Positions 7,765 to 15,990 of a stretch of 57,800 bases of DNA are shown piece after piece (the first letter of the stretch is position 1; each line of letters starts with the position of its first letter). The notes beneath the pieces were generated by a model. It did not search any database and had not been told where the DNA came from. It saw nothing but the letters and a program-made list of their open reading frames with translations. The DNA lies in NCBI GenBank assembly GCA_031119205.1, contig JAVHYF010000013.1, positions 55,109 to 112,908 of the forward strand, read 5' to 3'. A program made the translations under genes and the position numbers. The stretch comes from Moraxellaceae bacterium (GTDB taxonomy: Bacteria; Pseudomonadota; Gammaproteobacteria; Burkholderiales; Rhodocyclaceae).

Positions 7765-8529
7765 CTACTCCACGCGCGCGTCCCGAAACAGTTCTTCCAG
7801 CGCGATGCTCTTCTTCTCTGCCGGCTGTGACAGCGAGCGTTCGATCTCGTTGAGGTGGCGGCGCATCTCGGTCGCGGCGCCGGTCCCTGCGCCATGCTCG
7901 AGGATATCCAGCAACTGGTGATGGCCGTGGGCCACGCACATCGGCTCGCCGGGTGCCTTGTAGAGCGCCATCAGCAGCGAGGTGCTGGGCAGCAGCTCCT
8001 CCAGCAGGCGCACGAAGATGGGGTTGCCGCACATGCGCGCCAGGGCGAGATGGAACTCGCCGGACAGGCGGATCGCGTCCTGCTTGTTCTGCGACTGCAG
8101 AGCCTTGGCCTCGGCGTCGACGATCTGGCGCAGCGTGTCCATGTCGGACGCGGCGAGCTTGCCGGCGAGGCGGCGGGCGACCTCGCATTCGACGACACGG
8201 CGCGCGTCGAAGACGTGCTCGCCATCGCGACGCGTCGGCACCGGCACTTCGGCCCCCCGGTTGGGCCGCAGCAGGATGACGCCATCCTGTGACAGGCGAT
8301 GCAGGGCTTGCCGCACCAGCGTGCGGGACACGCCGAAGGCCTGCGCCAGTTCCTCCTCACGCAGGCGCGAACCCGGCGTGAGGCGGTGGTCCAGCACCGC
8401 GGTGTAGATGGCCTGGTAGACGCGGTCAGCCGCCATCACTGGGGCGGCGTCAGTCGCGGTGGCGCGGGACGGCTTCTTCACCGTGTTCGCTGCGCCAGCG
8501 CGGGCAGCGGGTTTGTGCGTGTCAGGCAT
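7765..8529 (-). CDS. GntR-family regulator, FCD (FadR) type
   Basis: 254 residues. After a low-complexity N-terminus of about 35 residues comes a winged helix-turn-helix (QAFGVSRTLVRQALHRLSQDGVI, then RGAEV). The all-alpha FCD ligand-binding domain covers about residues 110-240, with the metal/ligand-type histidines spread through FHLALARMCGNP and HHQLLDIL. It is the last gene of a minus-strand run with the ABC importer, so it likely controls that importer. It is close in sequence to the GntR protein at 43893 (SRTLVR-ALQRL, LRPNRGA), which sits with purine genes. It regulates transport or breakdown of an unknown small acid or nitrogen compound. Confidence 0.9.
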   Translation of the reverse strand: MPDTHKPAARAGAANTVKKPSRATATDAAPVMAADRVYQAIYTAVLDHRLTPGSRLREEELAQAFGVSRTLVRQALHRLSQDGVILLRPNRGAEVPVPTRRDGEHVFDARRVVECEVARRLAGKLAASDMDTLRQIVDAEAKALQSQNKQDAIRLSGEFHLALARMCGNPIFVRLLEELLPSTSLLMALYKAPGEPMCVAHGHHQLLDILEHGAGTGAATEMRRHLNEIERSLSQPAEKKSIALEELFRDARVE

Positions 8530-8594
8530 GCGCCATTGTCAGCTGGTTTCTGGTTGAAGGCACGCCGCGTCGTCGCAGCGCTGCCTCCGGTTCA

Positions 8595-9356
8595 TCAATC
8601 GTGCAGCGAGGACAGGAACTGCTTCAGTTCCGGCGTCTGCGGGTTGCCGAAGACTTCTTCCGGCGGGCCCATCTCATGCACGCGACCCTGGTGCATGAAG
8701 ATCACGCGATCGCTGACCTTGCGCGCGAAATTCATCTCATGGGTCACCATCAGCAGGGTCATGCCTTCGTCGGCCAGCGACTCGACGACGCGCAGCACTT
8801 CGCCGACGAGCTCCGGGTCCAGCGCAGAGGTGATCTCGTCGCACAGCAGCACCGCAGGCTCCATCGCCAGTGCGCGTGCAATCGCCACGCGCTGCTGCTG
8901 GCCACCGGACAGCTGGTCGGGCATCGCGTCGAACTTCTCGGCAAGGCCCACGCGTTGTAGCAACTGGCGGGCGCGCGTCTCGTTCTCCTTGCCATCCTTC
9001 TTCTTCACCAGGTGCGGCGCGAGCATGACGTTCTTGCCCACGCTCAGGTGCGGAAACAGGTTGAAGCTCTGGAAGATCATGCCGACGCGCTGGCGCAACT
9101 CGCGCATCGCCATCGCGCTCTCGTACAGCAGCGGCTTGCCGTCGACACGCAACGAGCCCTCCTGGAAGACCTCCAGCCCGTTGATACAGCGCAGCAGCGT
9201 GCTCTTGCCCGAGCCGCTCTTGCCGATGATGGCGACCACCTCGCCCGGCTTAACTTCGAGGTCGATGCCCTTGAGCACCTCGTTCGTGCCGTAGGACTTG
9301 CGCAGCGCGGTGATCTGGACGGCGGGACGCGCGTGGTTTTCAGCGGCGCTGAGCAT
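8595..9356 (-). CDS. ABC importer ATP-binding subunit, polar amino acid type
   Basis: 253 residues. Walker A is GKSGSGKST, the ABC signature is LSGGQQQR, Walker B is VLLCDEITSALDPE, and the H-loop lies in MMVTHEMNFA-like LLMVTHEMNFA. This is the GlnQ/HisP type that energises import of amino acids or similar polar solutes. ATG 9356 is preceded by AAAGGA. Its start overlaps the end of the upstream permease by 17 bases, so the two are translationally linked. Confidence 0.95.
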   Translation of the reverse strand: MLSAAENHARPAVQITALRKSYGTNEVLKGIDLEVKPGEVVAIIGKSGSGKSTLLRCINGLEVFQEGSLRVDGKPLLYESAMAMRELRQRVGMIFQSFNLFPHLSVGKNVMLAPHLVKKKDGKENETRARQLLQRVGLAEKFDAMPDQLSGGQQQRVAIARALAMEPAVLLCDEITSALDPELVGEVLRVVESLADEGMTLLMVTHEMNFARKVSDRVIFMHQGRVHEMGPPEEVFGNPQTPELKQFLSSLHD

Positions 9357-9993
9357 GGATTTTCCTTTCGAGCATTTTGGCGTACAGGCTGAGCGGGAAG
9401 CACAGCACGAAATAGATGGCGGCGACGACACTGAAGACCAGGAAGGGCTGGTAGGTCGCGTTGGAAATCATGCCGCCGGCCTTGGTCAGTTCCACGAAAC
9501 CGATGATCGAAGCCAGCGCGGTGCCCTTCACCACCTGCACCGAGAAACCGACGGTGGGCGGAATCGCGATGCGCACCGCCTGCGGCAGGATCACGTAGCG
9601 CAGTTGCTCGCCGAAACTCATGGCGAGGCTTTGCGCGGCCTCCCACTGGCCTTTCGGAATTGCGATGACGCAACCGCGCCAGATGTCGGTGATGAAAGCG
9701 CTGGTGAACAAGGTGAGCGCCAGCGTGGCGGACTGCAGCGCGGTGGTCTCGATGCCGATCAGCGCGAGGCCGAAGTAAGAGAGGAACAACTGCATCAGCA
9801 GCGGCGTGCCCTGGAAGAGCTGCACGTACAGGCTGACGAAGCGGTCCATGCCGCGGATCTTCGACAGGCGCAACACCAACAGCAATGCGCCGACGAAACC
9901 GCCGCACAGGAAAGCGATGAGGGACAGGCCGACCGTCCAGCGTGCCGCGATCAGCAGGTTCTTGATGATGTCCCAGTTGGAGAATTCCATCAT
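9340..9993 (-). CDS. ABC importer permease, HisM/GlnP type
   Basis: 217 residues with five or so membrane segments and the cytoplasmic EAA loop (EAAQSLAMSFGEQLRYVILPQAVR). Partner of the permease at 10007 and the ATPase at 8595. Two ATG codons in a row start the gene; the first (9993) has GAGGGA 9 bases before it. The gap to the preceding permease gene is 13 bases. Confidence 0.94.
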   Translation of the reverse strand: MMEFSNWDIIKNLLIAARWTVGLSLIAFLCGGFVGALLLVLRLSKIRGMDRFVSLYVQLFQGTPLLMQLFLSYFGLALIGIETTALQSATLALTLFTSAFITDIWRGCVIAIPKGQWEAAQSLAMSFGEQLRYVILPQAVRIAIPPTVGFSVQVVKGTALASIIGFVELTKAGGMISNATYQPFLVFSVVAAIYFVLCFPLSLYAKMLERKIHAQRR

Positions 9994-10006
9994 GGTCGTA
10001 GGTCCC

Positions 10007-10669
10007 TCAGCGGCCGAACAGGAAGCGCGCGCCGGCCCAGTTGAGCAGGCTGCGGATCGCGATCGCGAGGCCGAGGTACAGCACGGTCGCGATGATGAAC
10101 GCTTCGAAAGCGCGGAAGGTACGACTCTGGATCAGGTTGGCGGCGTAGCTCAGTTCCTCCGTCGACACCTGGCCGCACACAGCGGAGCCCAGCATCACGA
10201 TGATGATCTGGCTGACCATCGCCGGCCACACCTTCTTCAGCGCCGGCGGCAGCACGACGCGGGTGAACACCTGCACGCGGTTGAGCGCGAGGCTCACCGC
10301 CGCCTCGATCTGGCCCTTCGGTGTGGCTTCGATGCCGGCACGGATGATCTCGGTGGCATAGGCGCCGAGGTTCAGCACCATCGCCAGCAGCGAGGCCACA
10401 TCGGGCGACATCTTCACGCCGAGCGAGGGCAAGCCGAAAAAGATGAAGAACAGCTGGATGATGAAGGGCGTATTGCGGATCACCTCCACATACGCCCCCA
10501 CCACCGCGCGGGCCCACAGCGGTCCGCTGGACCGCACCCAGGCGCAGGTGATGCCCACCGCCATGCCGATGACGGTGGCGACAGCCGTCAGCCCCGCCGT
10601 CCACACCAGCCCACGGAGCAGCAAGGGCCACTCCTTCAGGACGGCAAGGAAGTCCAGTTCAACACCCAT
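10007..10669 (-). CDS. ABC importer permease, HisQ/GlnP type
   Basis: 220 residues, five predicted membrane segments, EAA loop EAAVSLALNRVQVFTRVVLPPALK. It forms a heterodimeric channel with the 9340 permease. ATG 10669 is preceded by a GGGGGA ribosome-binding site. A strong hairpin separates it from the upstream binding-protein gene, a layout that usually makes the binding protein more abundant than the membrane subunits. Confidence 0.94.
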   Translation of the reverse strand: MGVELDFLAVLKEWPLLLRGLVWTAGLTAVATVIGMAVGITCAWVRSSGPLWARAVVGAYVEVIRNTPFIIQLFFIFFGLPSLGVKMSPDVASLLAMVLNLGAYATEIIRAGIEATPKGQIEAAVSLALNRVQVFTRVVLPPALKKVWPAMVSQIIIVMLGSAVCGQVSTEELSYAANLIQSRTFRAFEAFIIATVLYLGLAIAIRSLLNWAGARFLFGR

Positions 10670-10696
10670 TCAGCATTCCCCCGATGATTGTCATGC

Positions 10697-10738
10697 GTTC
10701 CCGTTCATGCGAGGCACAAGCCCCGCATGAACGGGAAC
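10697..10738 (-). repeat. Intercistronic hairpin between binding-protein and permease genes
   Basis: Perfect 15-bp inverted repeat, 10697-10711 with 10724-10738, 12-base loop. No T-run follows on the minus strand, so it more likely stabilises the upstream binding-protein mRNA or partly attenuates the operon than fully terminates it. Confidence 0.7.
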
Positions 10739-10752
10739 ACGCACCGCACTAC

Positions 10753-11571
10753 TCAGAGAGGCAGCTCGCCGGGTTCGCGACCCAGCCACTTCTTCGAAAG
10801 GCGCTCGATCTCGCCGTTCTTCTTCGCCTCCAGGATGATTTCGTTCACCCGGGCGCGCAGCGCTTCCTCTCCCTTGCCGACCCCGATGAAGTTCGGGCTG
10901 ATCTTCAGCACCAGCTTCTGCTCGATGCCCGCCTTCGGATTCTTCTCGATCACCGTGCCCATCTCTGGTGCGCTGGTGGCGATAACCTGGGTCTGCCCAC
11001 TCATGAAAGCAGATAGCGCGCCAACGTGATCCTCGAAGCGCTTCACCTCGGTTCCGGCGGGCATCACCTTGGCCAGTTCCTGGTCGGCGGTGGCGCCGCG
11101 CGTCACCGCCACGCTCTTGCCAGCAAGGTCCGCGAAGCTCTTCACCGCGACGTCCTTTTTCGCGAACACCGCGATGAAGAAAGGCGAGTAGGAGTGCGTG
11201 AAGTCGATGACCTTGGCGCGCTCGTCGGTCCTGCCCAGCGTGGAGATGACGATGTCCGCCTTCTTGCTCTGCAGGTAAGGCACGCGGTTCGCGCTGGTCA
11301 CGGGAATCAGTTCCGCGGTCACGCCCAGCTTGCCGGCGATGTAGTGGGCGAAGTCGATATCCAGGCCTTGCGGCTTGAGGTCGAGGCCCACGAAACCATA
11401 GGGCGGATAGTCGGTCGGCACGGCGACGCGGATTTTCTTCGCCTTGATGATGTCATCCAGCGCGGTTTGCGCGAACGCAGCGCCGGAGGTGGCCAGGGCA
11501 AGCGTGGCGAGGGCGGCCGTGGTCACGGCACGCAGGCGGTTGAAGGTCGGGCGGTTGAAGATCGATTTCAT
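10753..11571 (-). CDS. ABC importer periplasmic binding protein (SBP_bac_3 family)
   Basis: 272 residues. The signal peptide ends near ALATSGAAFA. The mature protein has the family-3 binding fold (VAVPTDYPPYGFVG, DFAHYIAGKLG, VISTLGRTDERAKVIDFTHSY). It delivers a polar solute, probably amino-acid-like, to the permeases at 10007 and 9340. ATG 11571 is chosen because the signal peptide begins there; the frame runs 38 codons further upstream without signal character. It resembles the second binding protein at 13058 (TSANRVPY against TSTNRVPY), so the two may be specific for related ligands. Confidence 0.93.
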   Translation of the reverse strand: MKSIFNRPTFNRLRAVTTAALATLALATSGAAFAQTALDDIIKAKKIRVAVPTDYPPYGFVGLDLKPQGLDIDFAHYIAGKLGVTAELIPVTSANRVPYLQSKKADIVISTLGRTDERAKVIDFTHSYSPFFIAVFAKKDVAVKSFADLAGKSVAVTRGATADQELAKVMPAGTEVKRFEDHVGALSAFMSGQTQVIATSAPEMGTVIEKNPKAGIEQKLVLKISPNFIGVGKGEEALRARVNEIILEAKKNGEIERLSKKWLGREPGELPL

Positions 11572-11767
11572 TGTTGAAAAACTCCACACAGAAAAATGAG
11601 AGAAGAAATGAACGAGTAAGGAACGAATAAAGGAGCACTGCACCACCCGCGCACCGTTGCGTGGGCACCAGAGGTTTGCCTGCACCGCAGGCCCGTCACC
11701 CCCGGCTGCGCGGGTGACGGCGATCCTTCAGCGGAGCGCACATGCGCCCACCGCGTGAAATCCCTGT

Positions 11768-12583
11768 CTATCCGGCTACCGGTTTGCCCAGCACGGCCAG
11801 CTCGGGCGACACGCCCTGCCAGGCCACGCCGAAGGGACGCACAAGCGCATCGCCGTTATTGCGCGGATGCGCTGCAGCCAGTGCTTGCGCGCGGCGCAGG
11901 CCGGCATCCACGCTGTCGATCAGCGGAACCGCCACGTCGTCCTGCAAGGTCGCCGCCACGCCACCCAGGCCAGCGCCACCGAGAATGACCGCCTGCGCGT
12001 CGAAGCGACGGGCCGCCTCGCGACAGGCTTCGGCCAGCAGGCGACGCGCTTCCTCGGGGTTCGCGGCAAGCTGCGCACCACTGGGCTGCACCGTGTGCAC
12101 GCCCACCATTCCGCCCTGCCCCAGGCCGCCGGCCAGTCGGTGCAGCATCGGCCCCCAGCGCTCACCGCCGGTGACGATCGCGAAACGGCCGTGACGCGCC
12201 GCTTCGTCGAAAGCAGCTTCGATCAGGCTCACCACCGGCACCGGCGTGCCTTCACGCAAGGCGTGCAGACCAGGGTCGCCGAAGCAGCCGAGCAGCACTG
12301 CGTCGAGCTGCGGGCGTCCCGCCTCATGTTCCGCTTCGTGCCGTTCCGCTTCGTGTCCCGCCTCATGTCCCACCGGAGCTTCCGCGTGCCAGGCCGCCCA
12401 GACATCCAGCGCGGCATGGGCAGCCACCGCATAGCTCGCCTCGCAGGCGATATAGCCCGCGCCAAACCGGGCGGTACGCGCATGGATGCGCACCCCATTG
12501 CCCAGCACAGCCTGCGCGCGCGCCCGCAGCAGCGCCGTGACGGCCGTCGACATGTTGGGATTGATGATGAGCAGTTCGCGCAT
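11768..12583 (-). CDS. Asp/Glu/hydantoin racemase superfamily protein (allantoin/hydantoin racemase-like)
   Basis: 271 residues. The N-terminal INPNMS and the C-terminal layout match hydantoin and allantoin racemases. The first catalytic cysteine is present as Cys100 in LLGCFGDPGL. The second, normally in a GCAG(M) motif, is glycine here: VILGGAGLGG, Gly203, codon GGC instead of TGC. A His-Glu-Ala-rich insert lies at about residues 67-90 (GHEAGHEAERHEAEHEAG). The gene precedes an ABC importer operon, so the substrate may be the imported compound. With one thiol missing it may isomerise by a different route, act only one way, or be inactive. Confidence 0.82.
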   Translation of the reverse strand: MRELLIINPNMSTAVTALLRARAQAVLGNGVRIHARTARFGAGYIACEASYAVAAHAALDVWAAWHAEAPVGHEAGHEAERHEAEHEAGRPQLDAVLLGCFGDPGLHALREGTPVPVVSLIEAAFDEAARHGRFAIVTGGERWGPMLHRLAGGLGQGGMVGVHTVQPSGAQLAANPEEARRLLAEACREAARRFDAQAVILGGAGLGGVAATLQDDVAVPLIDSVDAGLRRAQALAAAHPRNNGDALVRPFGVAWQGVSPELAVLGKPVAG

Positions 12584-13000
12584 GGGCAGGAGGAGTCCGG
12601 TTTTTGCGTTTTATGTATGCAATGACCGTGCCACTATGTACGCAAAAACATAAACGACGCGCCCACAAGGTGTACAAGGCGATGGAGCACGACAACGGCG
12701 CAGCGGCCAGCCCTGTCGCGCACCAATACGCTGCCAAAAGCCAATCCTGTGCGCATTTGTGGAGCATCTGCCGCGACAGGAATTCGCCCACGGACTCAGG
12801 CAGAACCCAACAACAGAACCATCTTTTGTATACAAAACACAAAACAAACGTCACCACGAGACTCTCCCAGTCGACAACAGGCTGAAGTGCGCAAGGGGAA
12901 TACTCGGGAGGGCAATGCAGGAAGGAAGCACAGTCGGCAAGGCAGGCCCCCGCCGCGCAGCGCTCACCACGGCCGTGCGAACGCGCGGCCCAAATGAAAC
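12584..13000. promoter_or_regulatory. Regulatory region of the racemase/ABC operon, with TGTAYRCA sites
   Basis: No convincing gene in this stretch, which is more AT-rich than its surroundings. Three copies of an 8-bp motif, TGTAYRCA, are visible: TGTATGCA at 12614-12621, TGTACGCA at 12637-12644 and TGTATACA at 12827-12834. The last is the core of a perfect 14-bp palindrome, 12824-12837. The first two lie in 10-bp near-identical repeats 23 bases apart, 31-54 bases before the racemase ATG. FCD-type GntR regulators commonly bind short palindromes of this kind. Confidence 0.6.
12824..12837. promoter_or_regulatory. Perfect palindrome, candidate GntR/FCD operator
   Basis: TTTTGTATACAAAA, a perfect 14-bp dyad. 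The same TGTATACA core occurs at 45035-45042 before the BMP-type binding protein gene. Confidence 0.6.
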
Positions 13001-13039
13001 GCGCCGCCATCCCCGCCCGAAGGCGGGAGATGGCGGCGC
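12991..13039 (-). terminator. Terminator after the second binding-protein gene
   Basis: Hairpin with an 11-bp outer stem (13001-13011 with 13029-13039) and an inner CCGCC/GGCGG stem. On the minus strand it is followed by GTTTCATTTG. It separates the GntR-binding protein pair from the racemase operon. Confidence 0.65.
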
Positions 13040-13057
13040 GTGCGGGACGGGCCTGGC

Positions 13058-13849
13058 TTACAGGTCAGCCGGCAGTGCGTTCTTCAGCCACTTCATGGCG
13101 ATCTTGTTCAGCTCGCCGTTCTTCTTGGCCTTGGCGATGGTCTCGTTCACCTTGGCGACCAGCGCGGCCTCACCCTTGTTGGCGCCGATGTAGCACGGCG
13201 AGTTCTTGATGATGAACTTGGTGAGCACGTCACGCTTGTTGGTGCGCTCGTCCACCGCGGCGGCCACCACGTTGCCGGTGGCGACCAGCTGGGTCTGGCC
13301 GGACAGGTAGGCGGTGATGGTGGCGTTGTTGTCTTCGAAGCGCTTCACATTGGCAGTGGCCGGGGCCACCTTGGTCAGCTCCAGGTCCTCCACCGAGCCA
13401 CGCGTCACCGCGATGGTCTTGCCGGCGAGGTCCGCCGCCGAAGCCACCTTCTCGTCAGCCGGGCCGAACACGCCGTTGAAGAACGGTGCGTAGGCGTCGG
13501 TGAAATCGATGACCTTCTCGCGGTCCGGGTTCTTGCCCAGGCTGGAGATCACCAGCTCGGCCTTGCCGGTGGTCACGTAGGGCACGCGGTTGGTGCTGGT
13601 CACCGGCACCAGCTCCAGCTTCACACCCAGGTCCTTGGCGATCAGCGTGGCCATGTCGATGTCGTAGCCCTGCGGCTTCATGTCGATGCCCACGGTGCCG
13701 AAGGGCGGGAAATCCGTCGGCACGGCGATGCGGATCACGCCGGCCTTCTTGATGTTCTCCAGCGCGTCGGCGTGCGCCGGTGCACTGACGGCCATGCCGA
13801 GTGCGAACGCGGACACCGAGAGGAATTGAAGGATGCTGCGACGGTTCAT
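13058..13849 (-). CDS. Second periplasmic binding protein (SBP_bac_3 family), without its own permease
   Basis: 263 residues. The signal peptide (MNRRSILQFLSVSAFALGMA to APAHA) precedes a family-3 binding fold (IAVPTDFPPFGTVGIDMKPQ, ELVISSLGKNPDREKVIDFT). The ATG at 13849 follows AGGAG at good spacing and overlaps the stop of the upstream GntR gene by 4 bases. No permease or ATPase gene is linked to it; the nearest are at 8595-10669. It may therefore share that importer. Ligand unknown. Confidence 0.92.
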   Translation of the reverse strand: MNRRSILQFLSVSAFALGMAVSAPAHADALENIKKAGVIRIAVPTDFPPFGTVGIDMKPQGYDIDMATLIAKDLGVKLELVPVTSTNRVPYVTTGKAELVISSLGKNPDREKVIDFTDAYAPFFNGVFGPADEKVASAADLAGKTIAVTRGSVEDLELTKVAPATANVKRFEDNNATITAYLSGQTQLVATGNVVAAAVDERTNKRDVLTKFIIKNSPCYIGANKGEAALVAKVNETIAKAKKNGELNKIAMKWLKNALPADL

Positions 13850-14634
13850 GTTGATGCTCCTGTAGAGAAAACGGGCCCCTTGCGGGGCATGTCGTGGGGT
13901 TCGGTGATGACCGCGGATGCCGCGTCGGGCGTCGTGGCCGGGGTGTCTGCAGGTGTGCCGGGAGCCAGCCCCACGCGCGCAGCAGCGCGTGCGATGTGGT
14001 GGCTCATGGCAGCCTGGGCGGCCGCGGCGTCGCGGACCTGTATGGCGCGCAGCACTGCGCGGTGTTCTTCGGCTGGCGCCCACACGCTTTCGATGTCGGC
14101 GAAAGGCAGGCGCAGGCTGTAGGCGATCGGTGCTTCCATCGAGCGGATCACCGCGTCCAGCATCGGGTTGCCGGACAGGGCGGCGATGCCCAGGTGGAAG
14201 GCGAGGTCGGCCTCGGAAGCGGCGACCAGGTCCTGCGCATGCAGGGCGGTCTCCATCGCGTCCTGCGTCGCCGCCAGCCGGGCGATCGCTGCATCGCTGG
14301 CGACGCTCGCTGCCAGCGCGGCAGCCGGTGGCTCGACGATGGCGCGGAACTGGAACATCTCGCGCGGCGTGGCCTGCAGTCCGCCGAACACGCTGGCGCT
14401 GATCTGCGTACCGTCGCGCGCTTCGCCCGCGCTGACGAAAACACCCTTGCCCGGTTGCGAGCGCAGCAGTCCGAGTGCTTCCAGCGTCGACACCGCCTCG
14501 CGCAATGCCGCGCGGCTGATGCCCAGCGTCGCTGCAAGCTGGCGCTGCCCCGGCAACGCGCTGCCCGCCGGCAGCGTTCCGTCGAGGATCTGCTGCTGAA
14601 GACTTTGCGCGGCGATGGAAGACAGGCGTGGCAT
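13846..14634 (-). CDS. GntR-family regulator, FCD type, coupled to a binding protein gene
   Basis: 262 residues. The N-terminal HTH (TLGISRAALREAVSTLEALGLLRSQPGKGVFV across about residues 35-70) is followed by an FCD domain (about 90-215). A flexible Ala/Pro/Thr-rich tail of about 45 residues ends the protein. The 3' end overlaps the binding-protein ATG. A FadR-like dyad lies about 42 bases before the ATG, suggesting autoregulation. The ribosome-binding site is weak. Confidence 0.9.
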   Translation of the reverse strand: MPRLSSIAAQSLQQQILDGTLPAGSALPGQRQLAATLGISRAALREAVSTLEALGLLRSQPGKGVFVSAGEARDGTQISASVFGGLQATPREMFQFRAIVEPPAAALAASVASDAAIARLAATQDAMETALHAQDLVAASEADLAFHLGIAALSGNPMLDAVIRSMEAPIAYSLRLPFADIESVWAPAEEHRAVLRAIQVRDAAAAQAAMSHHIARAAARVGLAPGTPADTPATTPDAASAVITEPHDMPRKGPVFSTGAST

Positions 14635-14675
14635 GGGGCTACGGGCTACATGAAGCAGTGATGCAGAGTCAGGCG

Positions 14676-14692
14676 ACTGGTCGAACCGGTCT
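14676..14692. promoter_or_regulatory. FadR-like operator before the GntR gene
   Basis: ACTGGTCGAACCGGTCT. It closely resembles the known E. coli FadR site (ACTGGTCGGACCAGT) and the TGGT-N-ACCA half-site pattern of FCD regulators. Position fits autoregulation of the gene starting at 14634. Confidence 0.55.
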
Positions 14693-14878
14693 GACCTGTT
14701 GCTCTCACTTAGCAGAGGGCGTGCCAGCTTCCTGCACGTCCGGCGTGGACCCGCGCCATTGCTGGAATGCAGGTCCGCGCGACGGGCCAGGGCCGAGGCG
14801 CGCCGCCGACTTCGTACGCGCCATCTGCCCCGAAACGGTGAGCGACATGCACCGGGCGGTAGCGGCAGGACGCGCTGC

Positions 14879-14884
14879 TATACT
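14879..14884 (+). promoter_or_regulatory. -10-like element just before the DUF2946 gene
   Basis: TATACT only 8 bases before the ATG at 14893. No ribosome-binding site fits in between, so the transcript may start at or next to the ATG. No clear -35 box was seen. Confidence 0.4.
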
Positions 14885-14892
14885 CGCCGCCG

Positions 14893-15297
14893 ATGTTTCG
14901 CCGCCCTGTGTTCCAGCGTCTTGTTGCCCGCCTCGCACTGCTCGCCGTGCTGCTGGCTGCGCTCGCGCCTACGGTCAGCCGCGCGCTGATCTCGGCCGGA
15001 CTGGACGACAACTGGGTGGAGATCTGCGCCGACGGTGGCTCGCGCTGGCTGAAGACGGAGGCTGCATCCGCGACCGATGCCCTGCACAGCCCGTCGCACA
15101 CCGACCACACGCTGGCCTTCGAACACTGCCCCTTCTGTACCAGCCAGGCCCATCACCCCGGCCTGCCGCCGTCCGCTGCACCCGCCCTGCGCGTGCAGAC
15201 CGGCACACCTCCCCTGCCCCCGCTGTTCCTGCATGCGCCGCAACCGCTGCATGCCTGGGCCAGCGTGCGCTCACGCGCCCCGCCGCTCTCCGCCTGA
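14893..15297 (+). CDS. DUF2946-type small protein of a copper cluster
   Basis: 134 residues. An N-terminal membrane anchor or signal segment covers about residues 8-26, followed by a linker and the motif EHCPFCTSQAHHPGLPP (Cys79, Cys82, His87, His88) typical of DUF2946. The two cysteines and neighbouring histidines could bind metal. Such genes usually sit beside PCuAC copper chaperones, as here. The exact role is unknown. The ATG has no ribosome-binding site and a -10-like box immediately upstream. Confidence 0.75.
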   Translation: MFRRPVFQRLVARLALLAVLLAALAPTVSRALISAGLDDNWVEICADGGSRWLKTEAASATDALHSPSHTDHTLAFEHCPFCTSQAHHPGLPPSAAPALRVQTGTPPLPPLFLHAPQPLHAWASVRSRAPPLSA

Positions 15298-15452
15298 CTC
15301 GTTGCAAACCCGGGTGTGACGCTGGCGGATAGCCGGCGCGCGCCGCCTTGCAACGCCCCGCATTCCCGCCGCCGGCTCTCAACGGTGGCCGCAGCGCATG
15401 CCCGTGCCGGATACGCCTGCGATCCGCAATCGAAGAACACAGGAACACGACC

Positions 15453-15944
15453 ATGAAGAAGCACTTCAAGACCGCCCTCTGCGCGCTCACCACCATCGCC
15501 TCGCTCGCCATCAGCGCGCCCGCCTTCGCCCAGGTCGCCGTCAAGGACGCCTGGATCCGCGCCACCGTGCCGCAACAGAAAGCCACCGGCGCGTTCATGA
15601 ACCTCACCGCCAGCAAGGACACAAAGCTGGTCGGCGCCAGCTCGCCGCTGGCCGAGACCACCGAAGTGCACGAGATGCGCATGGACGGCGACGTCATGCG
15701 CATGGGCAAGGTGGACAGCATCGCCCTGCCCGCCGGCAAGACGGTGGAACTGAAATCAGGTGGCTACCACGTGATGCTGATGGGCCTGAAGTCGCCCGCG
15801 AAGGAAGGCGACAGCGTGCCGATGACGCTGACCTTCGAAGGCGCCGACAAGCGCCGCGAGAACGTCGAGATCAAGGTGCCGGTACGCGCCCTGACCAGCA
15901 GCGGTGCCGCGCCCGCGCAAGGTCACGGCGGCCACAAGCATTGA
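15453..15944 (+). CDS. PCuAC-family periplasmic copper chaperone
   Basis: 163 residues. The signal peptide ends near APAFA (residue 26). The PCuAC (DUF461) domain carries the copper ligands: His73 with Met75/77/82/84 (EVHEMRM..VMRM) and His106-x-Met108 (GGYHVMLM). A His-rich tail (GHGGHKH) may bind additional metal. Family members carry Cu(I) to cytochrome oxidase CuA centres or scavenge periplasmic copper. ATG 15453 follows AGGAA; the longer upstream frame lacks a signal sequence. Cotranscription with DUF2946 and YcnI is likely. Confidence 0.93.
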   Translation: MKKHFKTALCALTTIASLAISAPAFAQVAVKDAWIRATVPQQKATGAFMNLTASKDTKLVGASSPLAETTEVHEMRMDGDVMRMGKVDSIALPAGKTVELKSGGYHVMLMGLKSPAKEGDSVPMTLTFEGADKRRENVEIKVPVRALTSSGAAPAQGHGGHKH

Positions 15945-15990
15945 GCGTCGCGTCCACGGCCCTGCCCATCGACCCGACTGGATACCCATC

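Noticed and set aside
7765-14634. Genomic island carrying the ABC/racemase genes
   Set aside because: No integrase, attachment repeats or tRNA; codon use and GC look like the rest. Only the 12.6-12.9 kb gap is AT-richer, as expected of a regulatory region.
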